Positions 1 to 5,641 of a stretch of DNA of 6,454 nucleotides are shown here, piece after piece. Position 1 is the stretch's first letter. Each line of letters starts with the position of its first letter. The notes beneath the pieces were generated by a model that worked only from the letters and a program-made list of their open reading frames with translations, was not told where the DNA came from and did no database searches. Made by a program: the position numbers and the translations under genes. The DNA comes from DASYQV01 sp036005125. Its GTDB lineage: Bacteria; Acidobacteriota; Vicinamibacteria; Vicinamibacterales; UBA2999. Location of the stretch: NCBI GenBank assembly GCA_036005125.1, contig DASYQV010000294.1:1-6454 (forward strand). Reading direction: 5' to 3'.

Positions 1-12
1 GGTCGCGCTCGG

Positions 13-41
13 TTGACCGTGTATGACCCGTGCGTTAGGAT
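13..41 (+). promoter_or_regulatory. Probable sigma70-type promoter of the tRNA-Ala gene
   Basis: A -35-like TTGACC at 13-18 and a -10-like TAGGAT at 36-41 are separated by exactly 17 bases. They match the consensus at 5 of 6 and 4 of 6 positions. Transcription would begin near 48, leaving a leader of about 18 bases before the mature tRNA at 66, which is reasonable for a tRNA precursor. Spacing, orientation and position all agree, but the call rests on consensus similarity alone. Confidence 0.6.
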
Positions 42-65
42 TGTGTGTTCGGCCGCTCAACACGT

Positions 66-141
66 GGGCCAGTGGCGCAGTTGGGAGCGCGCATGAATGG
101 CATTCATGAGGTCAGGGGTTCGAATCCCCTCTGGTCCACCA
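66..141 (+). tRNA. tRNA-Ala (anticodon GGC), CCA encoded
   Basis: The full cloverleaf can be drawn. The 7-bp acceptor stem is 66-72 with 131-137. The D stem is GCGC 75-78 with GCGC 87-90. The anticodon stem is 92-96 with 104-108, around the loop ATGGCAT. The variable loop has 5 bases, and the T stem is 114-118 with 126-130 around TTCGAAT. The anticodon is GGC at 99-101, which reads GCC alanine codons. The third acceptor pair is G68:T135, the G3:U70 wobble that is the classic identity element for alanyl-tRNA synthetase and independently supports alanine. The loop also has the A32-U38 combination known for tRNA-Ala(GGC). The discriminator is A138 and the CCA tail at 139-141 is genomic. I see no clear terminator with a T-run downstream. 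Confidence 0.97.
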
Positions 142-179
142 TCTCCCTCGCTCCGCTCGGTCGCTGGCAGACCAGAGGG
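127..179. repeat. 10-bp perfect inverted repeat that includes the tRNA 3' end
   Basis: CCCTCTGGTC at 127-136 (T stem and acceptor stem of the tRNA) is perfectly complementary to GACCAGAGGG at 170-179, with 33 bases between. In a precursor transcript the downstream arm could compete with the normal acceptor and T-arm pairing. Alternatively it is an inverted relic of a tRNA 3' end. No T-run follows, so a terminator role is not supported. Confidence 0.5.
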
Positions 180-559
180 TCTTCCGGCATCTGGCCGCAC
201 CTTCGGTGCCGCCAATCGGCACGAATCCCGCGTCCCTGACCGTTCGCTTCCTCGCCTCTGGTCAGACCTGGGGGTCTCCCGGCGCGCCGCAACTCGCCTT
301 CGGCTCCTCGCGAACGGGCACGAATCCTTCTGGTCAACCAAGCCTTCATTTTCCACCTCAATCGGTCGCAAATAGCTGAAGGCTGGCCCGGGACGCTGCC
401 TGCTCAACCATGTCCAGTTGTCACTTATCGCCCTCGCTTTGGCTTGAGAAAATGATGCACGCCCTGGCGCCCGATCCCCTTGCCGACTGTTCGACCTCGC
501 GTACTCGATGTCCTCCAGTGGATTCCGCCCCAGACGCGGGCATCCACTACGGTTGACGC
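142..559. other. Non-coding stretch after the tRNA, with small hairpins and tRNA-end relics
   Basis: I find no credible gene here. Open frames on the minus strand translate the complement of the tRNA and its relics into low-complexity Arg/Gly/Ser-rich peptides. What can be seen is a set of short palindromes, such as GCACC-TTC-GGTGC at 197-209 and AGACC-TGGG-GGTCT at 264-277, and repeated CTGGTC or GACCAG words at 131-136, 170-175, 258-263 and 330-335. From about 342 to 559 I see no repeat, RNA or coding signal. The left part resembles decayed tRNA-derived sequence and the right part has no recognisable origin. Confidence 0.6.
316..340 (+). repeat. Degenerate copy of the tRNA-Ala 3' end (T-loop, acceptor strand, CCA)
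   Basis: This stretch aligns to the end of the intact tRNA (116-141) with one gap and about four substitutions. It keeps GGG, CGAATCC, TCTGGTC and the terminal ACCA. The 5' half of a tRNA is not recognisable upstream of it, so it is a fragment and not a second gene. A weaker copy sharing GGCACGAATCC begins at 218, and CCTCTGGTC also occurs at 255-263. Repeated tRNA 3' fragments downstream of an intact tRNA are what successive integration and excision of elements using the tRNA as attachment site would leave. No integrase is in the window, so that origin is an inference. Confidence 0.45.
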
Positions 560-798
560 TGATCAAGGCCGCGAGATCGCAACGTCCTCTTCGATCGTCC
601 CCTGAGTGGGAAGCCGCTCGCTCTGACTGTGCCCGCGGCGATCGTAGGTGAACACGCGAAACGACCGAGCGAATGCCGGCACGACCGCATCCAATTGTGA
701 TGATCGCCCCATGAGCCGTGGACGAACACAACGGGAGCGCCGCGGTCGCCGTGCTGTTCCCAAAACAGGCGAACGCCGTTGATGAAGGTGATGGCCAT
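560..798 (-). pseudogene. Truncated, frameshifted alpha/beta-hydrolase remnant
   Basis: Starting from ATG at 798, 32 bases after the stop of the LVIVD gene, the product begins MAITFINGVRLFWEQHG and continues through VVFVHGSWGDHHNW. This is the first strand plus the HG oxyanion-hole motif of an alpha/beta-hydrolase. The reading then shifts near 691 (one base missing where TGG-GAT would be expected) to give DAVVPAFARSFRVFTYDRRGHSQSER. It shifts again near 579 (one base missing) to give DLAALI. The concatenated product matches the normal N-terminal third of the fold. After about 560 similarity stops: no G-x-S-x-G nucleophile elbow and no catalytic Asp or His follow. Two single-base deletions plus loss of about two thirds of the gene indicate a dead gene. 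Sequencing error could explain the shifts but not the truncation. A TTG in the same frame at 822 is a less likely start. Confidence 0.75.
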
Positions 799-830
799 TA
801 TGTGGCCATCGAATTGGCGCAAGTCTGACC

Positions 831-1847
831 CTACGGCTGCGACCCGGTACGCGTCTCCCGCAGAATCAGCACCTGGCCGGCCCCGGCGGGGATGTTGCCG
901 TGCGCCGGCGGCCCGACAACGACGTAGACGAGCGAGCCGCCGACGGCTACGTCGCGAACCGGCTCCGCTGTCTTGTAGGTGGCCACCACGCGCGGCGTCG
1001 TGGGCTTTGACAGATCGACGACCTGCAAGCCGTCGCGGAGGTCCGGAACGTACGCCACTTTACCCTTGAGCGTGGCGCGACTCGACCGGACACCTGAGGT
1101 CTCGTGCGTGCCCACCTTGACCGGGGCCGTGGGATTCGACAGGTCGTATACCTGCAACATCCCTCCACCCAGCAGGACCGCGATCTGCGGACCCTCGGCC
1201 GACGGATCCGACAGCTCGATGCTTCCGGGTGCGGTGGCCGTCTGCTGCGAGCTCACGGTGTCGAGCGGACCCGGCTTCGACAGATCGAACACATACACTC
1301 CGGCAGGCGCATCCACCGCATACGCCATCGGACCCGACGCGGCAACATCGCGCGAGTACCCGTCGAGGAAGAAGGAACCCAGCGCAACAGGCCTGGCGGG
1401 ATTCGAGATGTCGATGTGATCGACGCCTGACATGTGATCCGAGACGAGCGCCTGCGTCCTGAAGACCGCCACGTTCTTCGCCTGTCCGGGCGTCTTGAAC
1501 GATCCCAGCAATGTCGGCGCAGCAGGGTTCGACACATCGAGAATCCCGAGCCCGAAGAAGTCGGCAGCCACGTACGCGGTGGAGCCGACGACCCGGAAGC
1601 CCCAGATCCTCTCTGGAAACGTGTACGTGCCGCCGCGCTTCGGCGCGGCGGGATTCGAGATGTCGACGGACGTGAAGGTGTGGCCTGCGGCAATGTAGGC
1701 GAGCGTCCCGTCAACCTGTATCAGGTCCGCGGGACCCGGAATCGTTCCGATCTGGGTGAACTGCAGCGTCTCGGCCGCGCCACGCGCTGCGTCGGTGAGC
1801 GCGAGCGCTGCAACGACCGTCGCGGCGAACCACGCGCGTCGGATCAC
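831..1847 (-). CDS. Exported LVIVD-repeat beta-propeller protein
   Basis: The 338-residue product starts at GTG 1847, preceded by a purine-rich AAGGGA about 8 bases upstream. It begins with a signal peptide (MIRR, a hydrophobic run to about residue 19, likely cleavage near ARGAA, residues 21-25). The rest is a tandem array of LVIVD-type blades. Their D-[IVL]-S-[NK]-P motifs are at residues 61-66, 103-108, 145-150, 187-192, 234-239 and 277-282, a period of 42-47 residues. A last strand, VLILRE at 326-331, probably closes the ring, giving six or seven blades. LVIVD proteins are secreted or surface propellers with no defined catalytic activity, and I see no catalytic motif. The start overlaps the stop of the PQQ-like gene in a GTGA, so the two are probably translationally coupled. 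The exact function is unknown. Confidence 0.88.
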   Translation of the reverse strand: MIRRAWFAATVVAALALTDAARGAAETLQFTQIGTIPGPADLIQVDGTLAYIAAGHTFTSVDISNPAAPKRGGTYTFPERIWGFRVVGSTAYVAADFFGLGILDVSNPAAPTLLGSFKTPGQAKNVAVFRTQALVSDHMSGVDHIDISNPARPVALGSFFLDGYSRDVAASGPMAYAVDAPAGVYVFDLSKPGPLDTVSSQQTATAPGSIELSDPSAEGPQIAVLLGGGMLQVYDLSNPTAPVKVGTHETSGVRSSRATLKGKVAYVPDLRDGLQVVDLSKPTTPRVVATYKTAEPVRDVAVGGSLVYVVVGPPAHGNIPAGAGQVLILRETRTGSQP

Positions 1848-3181
1848 AACTGCGGTCCCTTGCCGACGCGATACAGCTTCGAGGCCGTGCGGATGATCAG
1901 GCTCCCCCTGAGAACGGCTGGCGTGGCCAGTGGAATCTCACCGAGCGAGTTCTTCGCGAGAAGCTTGAACTGAGGGCCTGCCTGAATGACGAAAGTGTCG
2001 CCATCCTCGCTGAGCAGGAAGATCTTGCCGTTGTACGCCCAGGGCGAGCTGGTGAAGCCGCTCGAATCCATCGAGATCCGCTGACGCCCGTAGATCTGTT
2101 TTCCGGTCTTCGCGTCGTGACAGACCAGGAAGCCGCGGTCGAGAAGCGTGTAGTAGTAGTCGCCATACACCAGCGCCGACGTGTTGTACGTGCCCAGCAG
2201 CGGCTGATGCCAGACGATGAACTCGTTGCTCGTTTCTCCTTCCTTCAGCGAGATATCGCCCGACGCGCCGGGACGTATCGCGTAGACCGGCCGCAGCGCG
2301 CCGCCGGGATAGCCCGAGCTGACATACACCATCCCGTTCTTGACGAACGGCGACGGGATCGTGAGCGTGGACATCCCCTTGAGCTCCCACAGCAGCTTCC
2401 CGTCGAGGTCGTACGATCGGACCTTGACGGTTCCGGTTGTGACGATCTCGGTGCGCAACGGGTTTTCCCACACGACCGGCGTCGACCAGTTGCCGCGCTC
2501 CTCGCGATTGACCTTCCAGATTTCGCGACCCGTGCGCTTGTCGATCGCCATGAGGAACGACTGCGTCATGTTGTCGTTGACGACGTACAGGCGGTCCTTG
2601 TACAGCACGGGAGAGGCGGCCGGCCCGAGGTCGACCTGCGTGTTGAACGCACCGATCTCTTTCGTCCAGAGAGTCTTGCCGTTGTTCAAGTCCAGCGCGG
2701 CCACCAGCCCGATGGCGCCGAAGTACACATACACGCGCTCGCCGTCGGTGACCGGCGTTTCCGACGCGTAGCTGTTCTTGATGTGGCGCAGGAGGGGAGG
2801 AAACTGCGAGCGCAATTCGGTCTGCCAGCGGATCCTGCCGGTCTTGAAGTCCACGTCGTAGGCCACCCAGCGCTGCGGCGCGCTGGCCTTGATGTGATCG
2901 TGCTCGTCGTAGAGACCCTTGACGGGACCCGCCTCTTGGCCGGAACTGATCGCGGAGGTGACGATGATGTGGTCGTCCCACACGATCGGCGAGCTCCAGC
3001 CGAGCCCAGGAATCTCGGTCTTCCACACCACGTTCTCGGTCTCGCTCCACGTGTCCGGCAGGGAGGGATCGTCGGCGATGGCACCCGCGTTGGGACCCCT
3101 GAATTTCGGCCATTGGTCGGTCGCGGACAGACCCGTGAGAGTCAGCAGTATCAGGCCGCCGGTCAGGATCATGCGCATCAT
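1844..3181 (-). CDS. Secreted PQQ-like (BamB/quinoprotein-type) beta-propeller protein
   Basis: The 445-residue product has a signal peptide (residues 1-20, ending GLSA before TDQW) and the hallmark opening WPKFRGPN at 24-31. It then shows repeated PQQ-like blades with the pattern aliphatic-D-x-x-x-G-x-x-x-W: AYDVDFKTGRIRW at 107-119, ALDLNNGKTLW at 162-172, AIDKRTGREIW at 212-222, SYDLDGKLLW at 256-265, and a degenerate CHDAKTGKQIY at 354-364. This family is common in Acidobacteriota, Planctomycetes and Verrucomicrobia as periplasmic or secreted proteins. It is a propeller scaffold, and I see no evidence for a PQQ-dependent dehydrogenase active site or a haem site. The start is the first of several ATGs, and TTG or other starts are not needed. 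It begins 11 bases after the flippase stop and overlaps the LVIVD gene by 4 bases. No good Shine-Dalgarno sequence precedes the start. Confidence 0.9.
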   Translation of the reverse strand: MMRMILTGGLILLTLTGLSATDQWPKFRGPNAGAIADDPSLPDTWSETENVVWKTEIPGLGWSSPIVWDDHIIVTSAISSGQEAGPVKGLYDEHDHIKASAPQRWVAYDVDFKTGRIRWQTELRSQFPPLLRHIKNSYASETPVTDGERVYVYFGAIGLVAALDLNNGKTLWTKEIGAFNTQVDLGPAASPVLYKDRLYVVNDNMTQSFLMAIDKRTGREIWKVNREERGNWSTPVVWENPLRTEIVTTGTVKVRSYDLDGKLLWELKGMSTLTIPSPFVKNGMVYVSSGYPGGALRPVYAIRPGASGDISLKEGETSNEFIVWHQPLLGTYNTSALVYGDYYYTLLDRGFLVCHDAKTGKQIYGRQRISMDSSGFTSSPWAYNGKIFLLSEDGDTFVIQAGPQFKLLAKNSLGEIPLATPAVLRGSLIIRTASKLYRVGKGPQL

Positions 3182-3191
3182 CGTGGGGCGG

Positions 3192-3221
3192 ATTATATAC
3201 CGGCGGTTTTTTCCTCGTCAT
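3192..3221 (-). promoter_or_regulatory. Possible promoter at the 3' end of the flippase gene
   Basis: Read on the minus strand, a perfect TATAAT lies at 3197-3192, partly inside the flippase stop codon. Upstream is a weak -35-like ATGACG at 3221-3216 with an 18-base spacer. Transcription would start only about four bases before the PQQ-like ATG at 3181, giving a nearly leaderless mRNA. That would fit the missing Shine-Dalgarno sequence in front of that gene. The -35 is poor and a six-base AT match can occur by chance, so this is tentative. Confidence 0.3.
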
Positions 3222-4194
3222 TCACCGCGCGCAGACGGGTGGATGGATGCATGGCAATGAGCACCAGGCCAATTCCGCTCCAGAACAGCGTGCGTGCCTT
3301 GCGCACGACGGCGAGCGTGACGCCGGCCGCCGGCGGCACCGCGAGCCACGGGGCAATCGCGCCCGAGGCGGCCTCGTCGACCCCGAGTCGAAACGGCACG
3401 AACTTGAACAGCACGATCGTTAGACGATTCACGGTCTCGAACACGATCGCCTGGGCCAGTGACGGCATCCGATCGCCGAGCAGCCAGCGAAGCGTGACGA
3501 ACACTTCGGCGATTGCGAGCGCATGAAACAGCAACTGCAGCGCGAACACGGCCGCCAGCCGCCCGGGGTGATGCGCGGAAAAACCAACGACATCGTCGCG
3601 CAGGCTGATGAGCCTCTGGAGCCGCGGTGACGGGCCCGCCGGCGCAGCCACCCGCAGCACGCGTAGGCTGACCACCGCCGCCACGACCACTCCCGCCACG
3701 ATGCCCATCGTGAACAGGCGAACGCCGTCCGACAGCGGCACGAGAGCCAGCATCAGCCCGATGCCCAATGCGAGCATCGCCAACACCGAGGCCGCATACA
3801 GCAGGTTCTCCAGCGTCAACGATGCAATGGATTCATCCGTCGCCAGGTGGTGGCGCGTGAGGAGGACTTTGGCCGGCTCGCTGGCCAACAGCCCGAGCGG
3901 CGTGACGTTGCCAACGGCATCGCCAGCCACGAACGCGTTGAATGCCTGCAGCAGTGTCAGCCGCACGTGCGACGGCAGGCACCAGCGCCAGCACTGCGCA
4001 CGTACGACGAAACGTACCCCGGCCAGCACGAGGACCGCCACCAATCCCCATCCGATCCGTCCGATGCCATCGAGGAGCAGGTCCAGACCGACCCGGTGGA
4101 CGGCGTACGCGAAGAGCGCTACGCCGAGCGCGGCGCCGGCTGCCGTTATGAGCCCGGAACGTGGAGGAAACGAAGGGGACGGAGGCAACGGCAT
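3193..4194 (-). CDS. Flippase-like integral membrane protein (LPG-synthase TM / YbhN-AglD family)
   Basis: The 333-residue, very hydrophobic product has about seven or eight predicted membrane segments (roughly 14-32, 47-65, 125-153, 159-180, 212-234, 248-266, 285-315). Family hallmarks are FVAGDAVGNVTPLGLLASEPAK at about 88-109 (the conserved G-x-x-x-N-x-x-P-x-G loop followed by an acidic residue), PFRLGVDEAASG at 267-278, and the terminal RKARTLFWSGIGLVLI helix. This is the lysylphosphatidylglycerol synthase transmembrane region family (PF03706), whose members are proposed to flip or transfer lipid-linked substrates. No soluble synthase domain is fused, and the substrate is unknown. The first codons (MPLPPSPSFPP) lie in the left arm of the inverted repeat at 4169-4316, so the start is element-derived and has no clear Shine-Dalgarno sequence. 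I see no other good start before the first helix. Confidence 0.85.
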   Translation of the reverse strand: MPLPPSPSFPPRSGLITAAGAALGVALFAYAVHRVGLDLLLDGIGRIGWGLVAVLVLAGVRFVVRAQCWRWCLPSHVRLTLLQAFNAFVAGDAVGNVTPLGLLASEPAKVLLTRHHLATDESIASLTLENLLYAASVLAMLALGIGLMLALVPLSDGVRLFTMGIVAGVVVAAVVSLRVLRVAAPAGPSPRLQRLISLRDDVVGFSAHHPGRLAAVFALQLLFHALAIAEVFVTLRWLLGDRMPSLAQAIVFETVNRLTIVLFKFVPFRLGVDEAASGAIAPWLAVPPAAGVTLAVVRKARTLFWSGIGLVLIAMHPSTRLRAVNDEEKTAGI

Positions 4195-4316
4195 CAGACA
4201 GAGGAACGGAGCAACGGAGTTGACATGGACATCACGGAAGGCTTCTCGTGAAGGATTCTCTGTTTCTCTGCTTCTCCGTGTGAGACCGTTGCCTCCGCCT
4301 CCTCCGTTCCTTCGTT
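4169..4316. repeat. 148-bp imperfect inverted repeat (MITE-like or structured intergenic element)
   Basis: The outer arms are AACGAAGG at 4169-4176 with CCTTCGTT at 4309-4316, and CGGAGGCAACGG at 4180-4191 with CCGTTGCCTCCG at 4286-4297. The inner arms 4195-4219 and 4258-4282 are complementary at 18 of 25 positions, and most differences are transitions that still allow G-U pairing. The centre (4220-4257) is unpaired. The element fills the whole space between the EamA stop codon (4317-4315) and the first codons of the flippase gene. The right arm has three short purine/pyrimidine-biased units (CTCTGTTT, CTCTGCTT, CTCCGTGT). The element has no coding capacity, so any mobility would have to be supplied from elsewhere. 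Confidence 0.7.
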
Positions 4317-5223
4317 ATGCCTCGACGGGCGGCACCATCCTGCGCTCGAGCTTCGTGATGGCGACGCCGGCAATCACGGCCGCCGCGCCGGCGAGCTTGG
4401 CAGGCGTGAGCGGCTCGCCGAGCCAGATGGCCGCAACCGTCATGGCGACGACCGGCGTAACGTTGGAGTAGACGGCGGTGCGCGAGCCACCAATCTTCTG
4501 TACGGCCGTGTACCAAATCACGTAGGCCACGAACAGCGCGAGCGACGCCGACGCGAGCAGCGCCACCCAGGCACCGAGCCGCACGTCGGTCCAGGCCAAC
4601 GAGCCGAGCCCGCGCCACGCAACCGGCAGATACAGGATGCTGCCGATGGTCATCGAATAGCCGGTCACGAGCAGCGGCGACCGCCTGGTCAACAGAGATC
4701 CGGCTCCGACGGTATAGACCGTCCAGCACAGCACGGCGCCGACCGAGAGCAGGTCACCCAGGCGGCTGGCACCCTCGGCGTCGCCGTTCGCGCCGACGAC
4801 GAGATAGATGCCGGCCAGCGAGATCAGCGCGCCGATCCAGCGCGAGGCGGGAATGCGCTCGTGGCCGCGAGCGGCCGTCAACAAGGCGACGGTGATGGGC
4901 GTGAACGCGAAGATCAGCGAGTTGTTCGCCACCGTCGTTCGCGCGACAGCGCCCAGGAAGCAAAGCTGGTAGATGAAATGGCCGACGATCCCGAGCTCGA
5001 CGATCCGGCGCCATTCAGCGCCGGTGAGCTGCCACGAGGCCTCACGCACGGCAAGCGCAAGCAGGAACATTCCCGACGCGATGAGCAGGCGGAGGCTGTT
5101 GAACGGCAGCTCCGGAATGTCGCGCACCGCAAGCTTGACCAGGGTGAAGTTGCTGCCCCAGATGAGCGTCATCAGGAGCAGCGCCGCATCTATGGGTTGG
5201 AGCTGGAAACGGAAACTCTTCAT
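4315..5223 (-). CDS. EamA/DMT-superfamily permease (RhaT/YdcZ-like drug/metabolite transporter)
   Basis: From ATG 5223 the product has 302 residues, the usual size for a ten-helix DMT carrier made of two EamA repeats. The first repeat has AALLLMTLIWGSNFTLVK at 13-30 (the conserved W-G-x-x-F near the start) and NNSLIFAFTPITVALL at 100-115. The second has SVGAVLCWTVYTVGAG at 160-175 and SNVTPVVAMTVAAIWLGEPLTP at 253-274, the typical P-x-x-x-x-x-x-x-x-x-x-L-G-E-x-x end motif. It is an inner-membrane carrier, but the substrate (amino acid, metabolite, drug) cannot be read from sequence. An in-frame GTG at 5274 would add 17 residues encoded by the upstream hairpin, so I prefer 5223. That ATG has no Shine-Dalgarno sequence because the repeat occupies the space before it. 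Confidence 0.9.
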   Translation of the reverse strand: MKSFRFQLQPIDAALLLMTLIWGSNFTLVKLAVRDIPELPFNSLRLLIASGMFLLALAVREASWQLTGAEWRRIVELGIVGHFIYQLCFLGAVARTTVANNSLIFAFTPITVALLTAARGHERIPASRWIGALISLAGIYLVVGANGDAEGASRLGDLLSVGAVLCWTVYTVGAGSLLTRRSPLLVTGYSMTIGSILYLPVAWRGLGSLAWTDVRLGAWVALLASASLALFVAYVIWYTAVQKIGGSRTAVYSNVTPVVAMTVAAIWLGEPLTPAKLAGAAAVIAGVAITKLERRMVPPVEA

Positions 5224-5225
5224 CG

Positions 5226-5295
5226 GTGATTCGTGAGTCGTGATTTGTGATGTGGGCTGGTATCCATCAATCACGAATCACGAATCATGAATCAC
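5226..5295. repeat. Heptamer-repeat hairpin between atpE and the EamA gene
   Basis: Arms 5226-5251 and 5270-5295 are complementary at 23 of 26 positions around an 18-base loop. Each arm is built of tandem 7-mers. The right side is AATCACG, AATCACG, AATCATG, AATCACA and AATGATC at 5269-5303. The left side holds four degenerate complementary units at 5227-5254 (TGATTCG, TGAGTCG, TGATTTG, TGATGTG). In minus-strand mRNA the stem ends two bases before the EamA ATG. Confidence 0.8.
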
Positions 5296-5304
5296 AAATG
5301 ATCG

Positions 5305-5320
5305 GGCGGCGTTAGCCGCC
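5305..5320 (-). terminator. Small GC hairpin over the atpE stop codon (weak terminator candidate)
   Basis: GGCGGC at 5305-5310 and GCCGCC at 5315-5320 form a perfect 6-bp stem with a 4-base loop that contains the atpE stop codon TAA. No T-run follows on the minus strand, so intrinsic termination is doubtful. It may act with the heptamer hairpin immediately downstream to separate atpE from the EamA gene. Confidence 0.3.
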
Positions 5321-5641
5321 AAAAGGCTTGACGAAGAACAGGATCAGCGAGATCAGGAGCACGTAGATCACGAGCGACTCAATCAGTACGAGGCCGAGAA
5401 TCAGCGCGCCGCGGATCTCACCCGCCGCGCTCGGGTTCCGCGCAATCCCCTCGGCCGCGGCGCTGACGCCGCGACCCTGCGCGAGCGCACCAAAGGCAGC
5501 CGCGATCGCGAGCGCGAACCCGCCTGTGATAACCGACCAACGCACCAGGTCCGGGCCGGCCGCGCCGGCTCCCTGCCCGTACACCGGCGACACGGCGACC
5601 AGGGCCAAGAAGAGGGTTGTCAGCACTGATCGTTTGCTCAC
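5312..5641 (-). CDS. atpE: F-type ATP synthase F0 subunit c
   Basis: From GTG 5641 the product has 109 residues. The start is fixed by a perfect AGGAGG at 5655-5650, eight bases upstream. Residues 1-23 (MSKRSVLTTLFLALVAVSPVYGQ) look like a cleavable leader with possible cleavage after VYG. The mature part is the helical hairpin: helix 1 about 33-57, polar loop GIARNP at 65-70, helix 2 about 76-105 with the ion-carrying carboxylate E88. Aligning the loop with the Ilyobacter tartaricus subunit puts Q55 at Q32, E88 at E65, S89 at S66 and Y93 at Y70, the residues that bind Na+ in that ring. L90 replaces T67. Subunit c forms the rotor ring that couples ion flow to ATP synthesis. The gene lies 151 bases after atpI, and subunit a is missing between them. 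Confidence 0.93.
   Translation of the reverse strand: MSKRSVLTTLFLALVAVSPVYGQGAGAAGPDLVRWSVITGGFALAIAAAFGALAQGRGVSAAAEGIARNPSAAGEIRGALILGLVLIESLVIYVLLISLILFFVKPFGG

Noticed and set aside
104..361. Short minus-strand frame ending RGFEPLTS
   Set aside because: This is the well-known false peptide from reading the antisense of a tRNA 3' end.
57..731. Long minus-strand frame of 224 codons across the tRNA region
   Set aside because: It translates the complement of the tRNA (GIRTPDL-type peptide), the relics and one frame of the hydrolase remnant. Only the small DLAALI part reflects a former protein.
2117..3526. Plus-strand open frame of 469 codons opposite the PQQ-like and flippase genes
   Set aside because: It is rich in Arg, Asp and Val with no domain, no signal and no ribosome binding site, and it lies opposite two clearly real genes. 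It is a GC-driven shadow.
4220..4225. Perfect TTGACA as a -35 box on the plus strand
   Set aside because: No -10 lies at the right distance and no plus-strand gene follows.
3608..4471. Plus-strand open frame of 287 codons
   Set aside because: Low-complexity Thr/Ala/Pro/Arg product running antisense through the flippase gene and the inverted repeat into the EamA gene.
5269..5303. Heptamer array as a CRISPR
   Set aside because: The units are 7 bases long with no spacers between them and no cas gene is present.
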